Below are positions 35,666 through 44,900 of a stretch of 64,000 bases of DNA, piece after piece. The stretch comes from Terrirhizobium terrae. Lineage in GTDB: Bacteria > Pseudomonadota > Alphaproteobacteria > Rhizobiales > Rhizobiaceae. Position numbers and translations under genes: made by a program. Every line of letters starts with the position of its first letter. Within the stretch, counting starts at the first letter, position 1. The stretch covers positions 2,765,501-2,829,500 of the forward strand of contig NZ_CP104992.1 of assembly GCF_030323265.1 (NCBI RefSeq), written 5' to 3'. Under the pieces are notes generated by a model. The model had not been told where the DNA came from. It searched no databases and was given only the letters and a program-made list of their open reading frames with translations.

Positions 35666-35996
35666 TGGTGGTGTTCTTCGATCCCGGCCAGATGACGGCA
35701 AGGCTTGCGCTGGAAGAGGCCATGCCGGAGCCGGACGGGCAGGAGGCGCGGTGCTGGCCTGGACCGAGATCGCCGCGCTCTGGGCGAAGGTCGAGCCGGT
35801 GTCTTCGGCGCTTGCCGAGCGGGCCGGCGCTGAGGTCGGCACCATTACCCATCGGATCTGGATTCGGTTTCGCGCAGGTGTTGTCGCCGGGCAGCGGTTT
35901 CGCAAGGGCGCGCGGTTGTTTGCGGTAAAGCTGGTGCAGGACCCGGACGAGACCGGACGTTATCTGACCTGTCTCTGCGAGGAGGATGCGCGATGA
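35665..35996 (+). CDS. GTA g7-type head-tail adaptor (frame break near 35742)
   Basis: About 110 residues, SPP1 gp16-like stopper/adaptor family. The first part reads MVVFFDPGQMTARLALEEAM. One G added near 35741-35746 restores GAVLAWTEIAALWAKVEPVS, followed by ITHRIWIRFRAGVVAGQRFR, the typical C-terminus. It overlaps both neighbours by a few bases. Confidence 0.78.
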
Positions 35997-36391
35997 CGGC
36001 GGCAAACGCGCTGATGCAGGCGATCCATGCGAGGCTCGCCGGGGACGCCGGGCTGACGGCGCTGATCGGTGTGGATGGTATTCGTGATCGGCTGCTGCCG
36101 CGGCAAAAGCTGCCGGCGATCGTGTTCGGTGAGTTGGAGACACGCGATCTCTCGACCGTGAATGAGGCCGGTGAGGAGCATTTTCTGACGCTGGAAATCT
36201 GGTCGGAAGGCGAAGGGCGGCGGCAGGCGCAGGAGATTGCCGGGCGGGTGGCGGTGCTGCTGGATGATGTGGAACTGGCGCTGGAGGACGCGGTGCTGGT
36301 GAGCCTGCTGAAAACCGGAAGCCGGTCGCGGCGCGAGCCGAAGACGAAGGCCTATCTGGTCGAGCTGAGGTTCAGGGCAGTGACGGAATGA
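35993..36391 (+). CDS. GTA g8-type tail completion protein (DUF3168)
   Basis: A 132-residue protein starting MTAANALMQAIHARLAGDAG, with PAIVFGELETRDLSTVNEAG and a basic C-terminus (KTKAYLVELRFRAVTE). This is the tail-terminator type family that caps the tail tube. Its last 20 bases overlap the end of the MFS transporter gene on the other strand. Confidence 0.82.
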   Translation: MTAANALMQAIHARLAGDAGLTALIGVDGIRDRLLPRQKLPAIVFGELETRDLSTVNEAGEEHFLTLEIWSEGEGRRQAQEIAGRVAVLLDDVELALEDAVLVSLLKTGSRSRREPKTKAYLVELRFRAVTE

Positions 36392-37595
36392 CGGCTGCGT
36401 TCGACCGATGCGCCTTTTTCACCAGTCCGATCAGCATGATGATGGCAGTCAGGGCGACGCCGGCGAGTGCGATCGAAAAGACGAGGGCTGTAGCGACACC
36501 GGTGCGATCGATGAGCGCCGTGAAAATGATCGGGGCGAGCGCGTTGGCGATGTTCTGCGGCATGGCCAGCCGGGTTGCCTGGCGGCCGTATTCGCGCGGG
36601 GAGAACAGGGCGAGCGGCAGGAGTGCCCGGGCAACGACGAGAATGCCGGCGCCGAAGCCGTAGAGGACGATGAAGACCCAGAGGCTGAAGCTCGATGCGG
36701 GAAGAATGAGCAGGCAGCCGAAGGCGAGAAGCATGAGGCTTGAGCCGGCGACCGATGTCATGAACGGGTTGCCGCGCTTGCCGAGCAGCATGTCGATGCC
36801 GCGGGCCGAAATGCCCATCACGCCGCGCGCGGCGGCAAGCTGCAGCGCGAATTCCGGCGTGGCGCCGAACTGGTGCAGGATTTCCAGGAGCGAAGGCGAC
36901 AGGCCGAAGGTGACGAAGGACGCGATTGCCGTGGTCATGGCGACGAGGACGAAGGCGGTTTTGCGGCTGCCGGGCGTGAGCGGAACCGGCGCGAGATCGG
37001 CGCCATCGCCCGATGCGGACCATGCGATCGGTTTCGGCAGGCAGAAAAGATAGAGCGGGACGCAGACGAAGGCGTGCAGGGCGGCGGCTGCGAGAAACGT
37101 CGTGCGCCAGCCGACCATGCCGGAGACGAGGCTGAGCAGCGGCCAGAAGATCGTGGCCGACAGGCCGGTGAAGAGCATCAGGATGGCGATCGTGCGCTTG
37201 CCGTTGGCGCCCTCCCGCTCAACGACTGCAGTGTAGGCCGGCGCCGAGAGGACGAAGGCGCCGCCGAGGCCAAGGATGATCCAGGCCGCCGCATAAGTGA
37301 CGACGCCGACGGATGTCGCGAGGACAAGCAGGCCGGCTGCGAAGAACAGGGAGCCGGCGGCCATAACGCGGGCGGCGCCGTGGCGATCGAGCATGCGGCC
37401 GACGAGCGGGCTTGCCAGCGCACTGACCATCATCATCACCGAGAGGCCGGCATAGACGATCTCGTTCGGCAGACCGAGATCCGGCGCCAGCTTGCGGCCA
37501 AGCACGCCGATGGATTCGAAGGTCGTGCCCCAGCCGATCAATTGCGTGACGGCAAGGACACCCACGGTCTGGGCTGAGCGGGAGGACATGGTCAT
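36372..37595 (-). CDS. MFS transporter inserted in the GTA cluster
   Basis: A 407-residue protein with 12 predicted membrane helices. It begins MTMSSRSAQTVGVLAVTQLI and has the MFS loop motif GRMLDRHGAARVMAAG near 60. The late SPREYGRQATRLAMPQNIAN suggests the group of drug/metabolite exporters. It faces against the GTA operon between g8 and g9, has no link to GTA assembly, and overlaps g8 by 20 bases tail to tail. Its promoter region lies at 37596-37700, just before g9. Confidence 0.85.
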   Translation of the reverse strand: MTMSSRSAQTVGVLAVTQLIGWGTTFESIGVLGRKLAPDLGLPNEIVYAGLSVMMMVSALASPLVGRMLDRHGAARVMAAGSLFFAAGLLVLATSVGVVTYAAAWIILGLGGAFVLSAPAYTAVVEREGANGKRTIAILMLFTGLSATIFWPLLSLVSGMVGWRTTFLAAAALHAFVCVPLYLFCLPKPIAWSASGDGADLAPVPLTPGSRKTAFVLVAMTTAIASFVTFGLSPSLLEILHQFGATPEFALQLAAARGVMGISARGIDMLLGKRGNPFMTSVAGSSLMLLAFGCLLILPASSFSLWVFIVLYGFGAGILVVARALLPLALFSPREYGRQATRLAMPQNIANALAPIIFTALIDRTGVATALVFSIALAGVALTAIIMLIGLVKKAHRSNAAVIPSLP

Positions 37596-37704
37596 GAAGC
37601 GGATGCGTCGCGGGTGAAGCTGCTGACGGCTGTATCAGGCCGGGTGGTCGGGGAGAAGTGGGCGTGTCGAAAAAGATGACATTGGGTCAAGAAGGGATCA
37701 CGGC

Positions 37705-38112
37705 ATGGTAGCGCAAAAGGGCAGGGACCTGCTTCTGAAGGTCGATGATGGCGGGACATTCGTGACGGTTGCGGGGTTGAGGTCGCGGAGGCTCGCTTTC
37801 AACGCCGAGACCGTTGACGTGACGGACGCGGAAAGCGCCGGGCGCTGGCGGGAGCTCTTGGGCGGGGCCGGCGTGCAGCGGGCTTCGCTGACGGGGGCCG
37901 GTATCTTCAAGGATCAGGCGAGCGACGAGACGGTGCGCGGAGCGTTCTTTTCGGCGAGCATTCTCGCCTGGCAGGTCGTCATTCCGGGCTTCGGGGTGAT
38001 CACCGGGCCGTTTCAGGTGACGGCGCTCGAATATTCCGGCGAGCATAATGGCGAAGTGCGGTTCGAACTGGCGCTGGAAAGTGCCGGCGCGCTGAGCTTC
38101 GGAGCGATCTGA
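37705..38112 (+). CDS. GTA g9-type major tail tube protein
   Basis: A 135-residue protein starting MVAQKGRDLLLKVDDGGTFV. The conserved core is GLRSRRLAFNAETVDVTDAE near residue 25, with the late QVTALEYSGEHNGEVRFELA typical of phage major tail tube (TP901-1-like) proteins. It polymerises to the tail tube. The stop overlaps the g10 start. Confidence 0.88.
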   Translation: MVAQKGRDLLLKVDDGGTFVTVAGLRSRRLAFNAETVDVTDAESAGRWRELLGGAGVQRASLTGAGIFKDQASDETVRGAFFSASILAWQVVIPGFGVITGPFQVTALEYSGEHNGEVRFELALESAGALSFGAI

Positions 38113-38486
38113 TGGGCGCGGCTATCGGGGCGTTGGGACGGGCCAACCGGCGGCGTGGCGAGGTGGAGGCGGTGATGGACGGCGAGCGCCGCATTCTCTG
38201 CCTGACGCTCGGGGCGCTGGCGGAGCTTGAGACGGCTTTTGCCGTGGATGATCTGACGGGGCTTGCGGCGCGGTTTTCGGCAGGCCGGATGAAGGCGGCC
38301 GACATGATCCGCATTATCGGCGCAGGGCTGCGGGGTGGTGGCAATCTGCTCTCGGACGACGAGGTGGCGGCGATGAGCGTCGACGGCGGGATAGTCACCT
38401 ATGCGGCGATCGTCGGCGATTTGCTGACGGCGACGTTCGGCGGGCCTGAGGACACGTCGAAAGGAGCGGCCGCGGCAAACCCTTGA
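38112..38486 (+). CDS. GTA g10-type tail protein (gpG-like chaperone region)
   Basis: A 124-residue protein of the GTA-gp10 family: RANRRRGEVEAVMDGERRIL and CLTLGALAELETAFAVDDLT. With the next small gene it corresponds to the pair that loads the tape measure protein. The overlap with g10.1 is four bases. Confidence 0.82.
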   Translation: MGAAIGALGRANRRRGEVEAVMDGERRILCLTLGALAELETAFAVDDLTGLAARFSAGRMKAADMIRIIGAGLRGGGNLLSDDEVAAMSVDGGIVTYAAIVGDLLTATFGGPEDTSKGAAAANP

Positions 38487-38728
38487 GGGCCGCAGCGGGC
38501 GGATATGCGGGTGACGGGCAGGATGGCGCGCGGGAGGGAGAGGCGAGTGCCTTTCCCTGGGATGCGGTCATCCATGTCGGCCTCTGCCGGCTGCGGCTTT
38601 CACCACGGGATTTCTGGGCGCTGACGCCGGTGGAGTTTTTTGCCATGGCGGGCGGGGCAAGGCCGCGGGATGCGACGATGGCGCGGGATGGGCTGGAGGC
38701 GTTGATGCGGGCGTTTCCGGATGGGTGA
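38483..38728 (+). CDS. GTA g10.1-type tail assembly chaperone
   Basis: An 81-residue protein with AFPWDAVIHVGLCRLRLSP and DFWALTPVEFFAMAGGARPR, the Rcc01693/DUF2376 tail assembly chaperone pattern. It starts four bases inside g10. The product helps assembly and is not expected in finished particles. Confidence 0.82.
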   Translation: MRAAAGGYAGDGQDGAREGEASAFPWDAVIHVGLCRLRLSPRDFWALTPVEFFAMAGGARPRDATMARDGLEALMRAFPDG

Positions 38729-38741
38729 GGGAGGTACTTCC

Positions 38742-38861
38742 TTCTCCCCTCGGGGAGAAGGTGGCCCGAAGGGTCGGATGAGGGGGCCTAGTTTGCAGGT
38801 CGTGCCGTGTGGCCCCCTCATCGCCTCGCTGTCGCTCCGGCACTTCTCCCCGAGGGGAGAA
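38742..38861. repeat. Second rhizobial mosaic palindrome family
   Basis: The ends are TTCTCCCCTCGGGGAGAA (38742-38759) and TTCTCCCCGAGGGGAGAA (38844-38861), with inverted GATGAGGGGGCC / GGCCCCCTCATC inside. It fills the gap between g10.1 and the tape measure gene and differs from the RIME copies in core sequence. Confidence 0.75.
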
Positions 38862-38985
38862 TAGGAATGCGGCACCGGCACAATTCCAGACGCGAACTCG
38901 CCTCCGCGGATGAGGGCAAAGAGGGCCGGAGGGCCGGCGAACTTCCGCTCCATAGGCAGGCGCGGGCTCGAGAGGAACGGAAGCA

Positions 38986-39525
38986 ATGGAAAACGATGAC
39001 GCGAACATGTCCGAAACGCTTGCCAATGCCGAGGCGCTGTCCGGGGTGATGGCGGATCTGGAGGCGCGGTCGCAGCGGTTCGGGTCGGCGTTGACCGGGG
39101 CGCTCAGATCGGCGACAGCGGGCGGCAAGGGGCTGGAGGATGTGCTGCGCGGGCTCGGCAACCGGCTGGCGGATATCGCGCTGTCGGCCGGGCTGAAGCC
39201 GCTGCAGGGGCTGATCGGCGATGCCGTCGGCTCTGCCTTGGGCTCGGTGACGCCGTTTGCCGATGGCGGCGTGGTGCGGGCGCCGAACTATTTTCCGATG
39301 GCGGGCGGTACCGGCCTGATGGGCGAGGCAGGGCCGGAGGCGATCCTGCCCTTGAAGCGCGGCGCGGATGGTGCGCTGGGCGTCGCATCTGCCGGTGGCG
39401 GCGGGGCGATGCCGCAGATCGTGTTCAACGTGACGGCGACCGATGCTGCGAGTTTTCGGAAGAGCGAAGGTCAGGTCTCGGCGATGCTGGCGCGCAGCGT
39501 CATGCGGGGGCGGCGCGGGCTTTGA
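38986..39525 (+). CDS. GTA g11-type short tape measure protein
   Basis: A 179-residue protein. The N-terminal part is helical (DLEARSQRFGSALTGALRSA), followed by a Gly-rich hydrophobic part (LADIALSAGLKPLQGLIGDA) and the hallmark FADGGVVRAPNYFPMAGG and LMGEAGPEAILPLKRGADG. The shortness matches RcGTA g11 and means a very short tail tube. The preceding palindrome separates it from g10.1. Confidence 0.83.
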   Translation: MENDDANMSETLANAEALSGVMADLEARSQRFGSALTGALRSATAGGKGLEDVLRGLGNRLADIALSAGLKPLQGLIGDAVGSALGSVTPFADGGVVRAPNYFPMAGGTGLMGEAGPEAILPLKRGADGALGVASAGGGGAMPQIVFNVTATDAASFRKSEGQVSAMLARSVMRGRRGL

Positions 39526-39642
39526 CGAGCAGTCTTTGGGAAACCGGGTTTTACCAGGCTGGCCTGCGACCAGGCGGGCTTTAACGGTCCGGACTGTGGG
39601 CGCGCGGCAGCTTGGTGCGCGGGCTTTTGAAGGGAAGGCGAG

Positions 39643-40281
39643 ATGAGCGGATTTCATGAAGTGCGCTTCCCGCTTCGGGTGGCGCTGGGCGCGAGTGGCG
39701 GGCCGGTGCGGCGCACAGAGATCGTCAACCTGTCAAACGGACGCGAGCAGCGCAACCAGCGCTGGCGCGACAGCCGCCGCAACTATGATGCCGGATCGGG
39801 GGTACGTTCGCTGGCCGATCTCTATGCGGTGCTGGAATTCTTCGAGGCGCGCCGGGGGCAGCTCTATGGGTTCCGGTTTCGCGATCCGGTGGATTGGGCA
39901 TCCTGTGCACCGGGTGGTGCGGTTTCGGCTGTGGATCAGGTGATCGGGACCGGTGACGGGGAGACGGCGGTGTTTCCGCTGATGAAGACCTATCAGGATG
40001 CGGGCGGAAGCTGGAAGCGGCGGATTGCCAAGCCGGTTGCCGGGACGGTGGTGGTTGCGGTGGATGGGATGATGATGCCCGAGACGAGTTACGTCGTGGA
40101 TGCGGCGACCGGGGTCATCACCTTCGTTGCGGACCGTGTGCCGGGCGCTGGAGCGCTGGTGCAGGCAGGCTTTGAATTCGACGTGCCGGTCCGCTTCGAC
40201 ATCGACCGGATCGACGTGAACCTCGCGCATTTCGATGCCGGGCGTATTCCGACCATTCCGCTCACGGAGGTGCTGGCATGA
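39643..40281 (+). CDS. GTA g12-type distal tail protein (DUF2460)
   Basis: A 212-residue protein: MSGFHEVRFPLRVALGASGG, then VYSLADLYAVLEFFEARRGQ-type core (seen here as RSLADLYAVLEFFEARRG) and FRFRDPVDWASC. DUF2460 is the family of the distal tail protein at the baseplate. Its stop overlaps g13 by four bases. Confidence 0.87.
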   Translation: MSGFHEVRFPLRVALGASGGPVRRTEIVNLSNGREQRNQRWRDSRRNYDAGSGVRSLADLYAVLEFFEARRGQLYGFRFRDPVDWASCAPGGAVSAVDQVIGTGDGETAVFPLMKTYQDAGGSWKRRIAKPVAGTVVVAVDGMMMPETSYVVDAATGVITFVADRVPGAGALVQAGFEFDVPVRFDIDRIDVNLAHFDAGRIPTIPLTEVLA

Positions 40282-41153
40282 GGACGATACCGGCTGGGCT
40301 GAAAGCGCATCTGGATGGCGAGGCGACGACAACCTGCCATTGCTGGCGGGTGACGCGGCGTGATGGCGTGGTGATCGGATTTACCGACCATGACCGCGAT
40401 CTGGCCTTCGATGGCACGACGTTTCTGGCGGCGAGCGGGTTTGCGGCGAGCGAGAGCGCGCAGGCGGCAGGGCTGGGCGCCGAGGCTGACGAGGTAGCGG
40501 GCGGCTTTTCGAGTGCTGCGATCGACGAGGCGGATCTGGCGGCGGGGCGGTATGATGGTGCGCGGGTCGAGCTGTTTCTGGTGAACTGGGCTTCGCCGGA
40601 TCAGCATATGCGGCTCGGTGTGCGGGAGATCGGCGAGGTGGTGCGCGCCGGTGGCCAATTTCGCGCCGAGTTGCGCAGCTTGGCGCATCGTCTGAACCAG
40701 CCGCAGGGCAGGCTCTATAATCGCCGCTGCGATGCGAGCCTTGGCGATGGGCGCTGCCGGGTGGATCTGGCTGCCTGGCGGGGTGAGGGCACTGTGGTTG
40801 AGATGATCGACCGTAGCCGGTTGCTCGTCTCAGGGCTGGCGGGTTTCGTCGGCGGGTTCTTTCGGGAGGGGCGGATCGAGTTTTTGGGTGGGGTGTCGGT
40901 TGAAGTCGATGGTCATGAGCGGCGATCGGACGGGTCGGCGGTATTATCGCTGTGGTTGCCGCTGGAGGAGGATGTTGAGGCGGGCAGGGCCTTTGCCGTG
41001 ACGGCGGGGTGCGACAAGACATTTGCCACCTGCCGGCAGCGGTTTGCCAATCAGCTGAATTTTTGCGGCTTCCCGCATGTGCCGGGCGCAGACTTCGCCT
41101 ATTCCTATGCCGACGGGGAGCGGGTCCATGACGGTGACCCGATCTTCGAATGA
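40278..41153 (+). CDS. GTA g13-type baseplate hub protein (DUF2163)
   Basis: A 291-residue protein with DUF2163 (TCHCWRVTRRDGVVIGFTDH) and the C-terminal cysteine-containing module AGCDKTFATCRQRFANQLNF near 250. In RcGTA this hub protein carries a cysteine-bound iron-sulfur cluster; the four cysteines expected are present here (CDASLGDGRC, GCDKTFATC). Overlaps g14. Confidence 0.87.
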   Translation: MRTIPAGLKAHLDGEATTTCHCWRVTRRDGVVIGFTDHDRDLAFDGTTFLAASGFAASESAQAAGLGAEADEVAGGFSSAAIDEADLAAGRYDGARVELFLVNWASPDQHMRLGVREIGEVVRAGGQFRAELRSLAHRLNQPQGRLYNRRCDASLGDGRCRVDLAAWRGEGTVVEMIDRSRLLVSGLAGFVGGFFREGRIEFLGGVSVEVDGHERRSDGSAVLSLWLPLEEDVEAGRAFAVTAGCDKTFATCRQRFANQLNFCGFPHVPGADFAYSYADGERVHDGDPIFE

Positions 41154-41593
41154 GCGGGATGGGTGACAGGATCGTTGCGCTGGCGGAGGGCTGGATCGGC
41201 ACTCCCTATCGGCATCAGGGAGCGGCGAAGGGGATCGGCTGCGACTGCATCGGCCTGATCCGGGGGATCTGGCGGGAGCTATATGGCGAAGAGCCGGAAG
41301 CGGTGCCGCCCTATGCGCCGGACTGGGCCGAGCGGAGCGGCGAGGATCGATTGGTGGAGGTGGCTCGCAGGCTGTTCGGAGAGCCCATGCCGCTTGCCTC
41401 GGCGGAACCGGGTGATCTGCTGCTGTTTCGCTGGCGGGCTGATTGCGTGGCCAAGCATGTGGGTATTCTCGTCGGGCCGACGCATTTCATCCATGCCTAT
41501 GAGCAGGCAGCGGTGACGCGCTCGGCGTTGGTGCCGTCCTGGCGTCGACGGATTGCTGCCGTGCACCGGTTTCCGGCGGCACGGATTGATTGA
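41150..41593 (+). CDS. GTA g14-type NlpC/P60 cell-wall peptidase
   Basis: A 147-residue protein. The catalytic cysteine is in KGIGCDCIGLIRGIWRELYG near residue 30 and the histidine in LVGPTHFIHAYEQ near 108. It should cut peptide cross-links so the GTA can cross the peptidoglycan of the recipient. It is followed by a hairpin and a 326-base gap before g15. Confidence 0.87.
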   Translation: MSGMGDRIVALAEGWIGTPYRHQGAAKGIGCDCIGLIRGIWRELYGEEPEAVPPYAPDWAERSGEDRLVEVARRLFGEPMPLASAEPGDLLLFRWRADCVAKHVGILVGPTHFIHAYEQAAVTRSALVPSWRRRIAAVHRFPAARID

Positions 41594-41627
41594 AAACGGC
41601 GGCGGGTTGGGGTATATTGCTGAAGTG

Positions 41628-41656
41628 GTGAGCGGGGTTGCAGCCCCGCCCACCGT
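41628..41656. terminator. Strong hairpin after g14
   Basis: GCGGGG and CCCCGC arms around a TTGCAG loop, extended by outer GGTG/CACC pairing. There is no U-tract. It lies between the g14 stop and the end of the minus-strand 29-residue ORF and could end transcripts in both directions or stabilise an RNA end. Confidence 0.45.
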
Positions 41657-41660
41657 GGAC

Positions 41661-41750
41661 TTATCTAGCGAAATAGATCCGGACGGAGACAGACCAGCCC
41701 GTCCGGGTCACCCTCAAGATAAGCGCAACGCTAATCGGCGTGAGCCTCAT
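41661..41750 (-). CDS. Possible 29-residue membrane-active peptide, minus strand
   Basis: A short ORF starting MRLTPISVALILRVTRTG and ending VRIYFAR. GGAGG lies eight bases upstream of the ATG, one of the best ribosome binding sites in the window. The peptide is hydrophobic and basic, like type I toxins. A hairpin follows its end and another (9-bp stem, 41812-41837) lies upstream of its start. No family is recognised. Confidence 0.4.
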   Translation of the reverse strand: MRLTPISVALILRVTRTGWSVSVRIYFAR

Positions 41751-41811
41751 AACATTACCTCCAGGTTTGAAAGCAGGGCTTCTGCCAAAGTCAGCGTAGC
41801 CTATCTTCGCT

Positions 41812-41837
41812 GATGCGCCGGGCTGGCTCGGCGCATC
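41812..41837. promoter_or_regulatory. Perfect 9-bp hairpin between g14 and g15
   Basis: GATGCGCCG at 41812-41820 and CGGCGCATC at 41829-41837 with an 8-base loop. On the minus strand it falls in the presumed leader of the 29-residue ORF; on the plus strand it lies before g15. A regulatory RNA structure is possible. Confidence 0.4.
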
Positions 41838-41919
41838 CTGCTTTGCTCCCAAACATCGACACGCTATCACAATTTTTGCGCGCATCCAGTGGTGAGACAC
41901 GGCCGCGTGGGGAGAGCTT

Positions 41920-44900
41920 ATGGCCACTCTTCTGTTTCAGGCTGCGGGTGCGGCCCTTGGCGGCGTTTTCGGTACGATCGGGGCGATCGTCGGTCGCGCG
42001 GCGGGCGCCTTGGCCGGTAGCGCGGTTGATCGGGCACTGCTCGGCGGAAGCCAGACGATGTCGGGCGCAAGGCTGGGGACGGCGCGTATTCCGGGGGCGG
42101 ATGAAGGTACTGGGATCAACCGGCTTTACGGGACGGCGCGGATCGGCGGGACGCTGATCTGGGCGACGCGTTTCGAGGAGGAGGTGACGCGCGAGCGGAC
42201 CGGCGGCAAGGCGACGGGGCCGCGGGTCGAGACGTTTCGCTACTTCGCCAATTTCGCGGTCGGGTTGTGCGAAGGGCCGATCGCGTCGGTCAGGCGCGTC
42301 TGGGCCGATGGTCGGGAGCTCGACCTGACCGGGATCGAGATGCGCGTCTATCGGGGCGATGAGGAGCAGTTGCCCGATCCGTTGATCGAGGCGAAGCAGG
42401 GCGAGGGTTTGGCGCCCGCCTATCGGGGGCTGGCCTATGTCGTTTTCGAGCGGCTACCGCTGGATGCTTTCGGCAATCGTATTCCGCTCCTGCAGTTCGA
42501 AGTGCTGCGGCCGGTTGGCAGGCTGGAGAGCCAGATCCGCGCGGTGACGATCATTCCCGGCGCTACCGAGCATGGTTATCAGACGCGACAGGTGACGGAA
42601 AAGACCGGGGAGGGCAGCGGGCGGATCATCAACCGGCATACGACCACCGCGCTGACGGACTGGCAGGCTTCTCTTGATGAGTTGCAGGCGCTTTGCCCGA
42701 ACCTTGAACGCGTGGCGCTGGTCGTGTCCTGGTTCGGGACCGATCTGCGTGCGGGCCATTGCCGCATCGTGCCGGGTGCCGAGGTGGAAGCGCGGCAGGA
42801 GGAGAGCGATCCGTGGTCGGTGGCGGGGATGGGGCGTGGCGAGGCGCATCTGATCAGCCGGCGGGATGGCGGGCCGGCCTATGGCGGGACGCCGAGCGAT
42901 GCGAGTGTGAAGGCGGCGATTGCGGATCTCAAGGCGCGAGGATTGAAGGTCTATCTCTATCCGTTCGTGATGATGGATGTTCCGCCGGGCAATCAACTTG
43001 CCGATCCCTATGGCGGGGCTGAGCAATCGGCCTATCCATGGCGCGGGCGGATCACCTGTCATCCGGCTGCGGGGCGGGCGGGGTCGGTCGATGGAAGTGC
43101 TGCGGCGCGGGCGCAGGTGGAGGCGTTCAGTGCGGGAGAAGACGGTTATCGGCGCATGGTTCTGCATTATGCGGATCTTGTCGACGATGCGGGTGGGGTC
43201 GATGGCTTCATCATCGGGTCGGAACTGCGCGGGCTGACGCAGATACGTGATGAGGCGGATCGGTTTCCGTTTGTCGAGGAACTGGTCGAGCTGGCCGGGG
43301 ATGTGCGGGCGAAGGTCGGGGCCGAGGCTAAGATTACCTATGGCGCCGACTGGAGCGAGTATTTCGGCTATCACCCGCAGGATGGGTCGGGGGACGTGTT
43401 CTTCAATCTCGATCCATTGTGGGCTTCACCGGATATCGATGCTGTCGGCATCGACAATTACATGCCGCTCTCCGACTGGCGGGACGGGGATCTGGCTGGA
43501 CCGAACCCGGATGGGTTTGGCTCGCGCGATGATGCCCTAGCCATGGCGGGGCAGATCGCGGCGGGGGAAGGGTATGACTGGTATTATGCCAGCGACGCCG
43601 ACCGGTTGAACCGGGTACGCTCGCCGATCACCGACGGGCTGGCGGGCAAGCCCTGGGTGTTTCGCTACAAGGATATCGAAAGCTGGTGGGCGAACCGGCA
43701 TTTCGAGCGGGTGAACGGCGCGGAGCGATCGGCGCCGACGGGCTGGGTGCCGGGGATGAAGCCGGTCTGGTTTACCGAATTGGGCTGCCCGGCGGTGGAC
43801 AAGGGGGCGAACCAGCCGAATGTCTTCGTCGATCCGAAATCGGTGGAGAGCAATCTTCCCTATTTCTCCTCCGGTGGTCGGTCGGACAGCCAGCAGCGGC
43901 GGTTTCTCGAAGCGCATCATGAGCATTGGCAGGGTGGCGGCGCGCCGGCCGGCATGGTCGATCCAGACCATGTCTTCGTCTGGACGTGGGATGCGCGGCC
44001 GGTGCCGGCCTTTCCCGACGATCTTTCCGTCTGGCGTGATGGCGGGAATTGGCGGACCGGGCATTGGCTGAATGGTCGGCTCGGCGGGACGACGCTGGCG
44101 GATGCGATGGCGGCGATCCTGACTGACCATGGCATCGAGGACTTTGATGTCTCGGCGGTCACCGGTGAACTTATGGGCTATGTTCAGGCAGATCTGAACT
44201 CGGCGCGGGCTCTGCTGGAACCGCTGATGGCGGCGTTTCAGGTAGATGCGGTCGAGGATGGCGGGATCTTGCGGTTCCGCTCGCGGCTGGGGGCGAGCAT
44301 GGCGCCGCGCGAAATTACGGTTCTGGCCGATATCGAGGATGAGCCGCTGTGGAGTGAGAACCGTGGTCATGACAGCGACTTTGCCGCCGAAGCGGTGCTG
44401 ACCTCCTACAATCCGGTTCTGGATTACGAGCAGGCGAGCGTGCGATCGCGGCCGGTTGCCGCCAAAAGCCGGCGTGTGCTGAGCTATGACTTGCCGGCGA
44501 CGCTGGCCGAAGAGACGGCGCTTGGCGTCGTCGACACGGCGCTGCGGTCGGAGCGGATAGCGCGAACGACACTGAGTTTTGCAATCTCGCCGGGTGATCA
44601 GTCTGTGGAGACCGGGGATGCGCTTCGGTTGAAGGATGGGCCAAGTGGCGTCTTCGTCGTGGAGAGGATCGAGGAAGGGGCGGTGCGGCGCATCGAGGCG
44701 CGGCGGCATGTGCCGCTGCCGCCTTCGCATGGGGTGCCGGCCAGTGGTCCAAGGGATACGACGGGGGGCGGAGGCGTGTCCGATGCCTTCCAGCCGATCC
44801 TGCACTTCATGGACCTGCCACGGCTGACCGATGCCGCGCCGGAAAGCTTCGCCTGCGTCGCTGCCTATTGCCGGCCGTGGAAGCGGATCGCGGTTTCTTC

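Noticed and set aside
41553..41813. Plus-strand ORF in the g14-g15 gap
   Set aside because: Starts inside g14, has no ribosome binding site and an implausible product; the minus-strand short ORF has better signals.
43537..44805. Minus-strand ORF of 422 codons opposite g15
   Set aside because: Arg/Pro/His-rich antisense frame; g15 has recognisable domains across the stretch.
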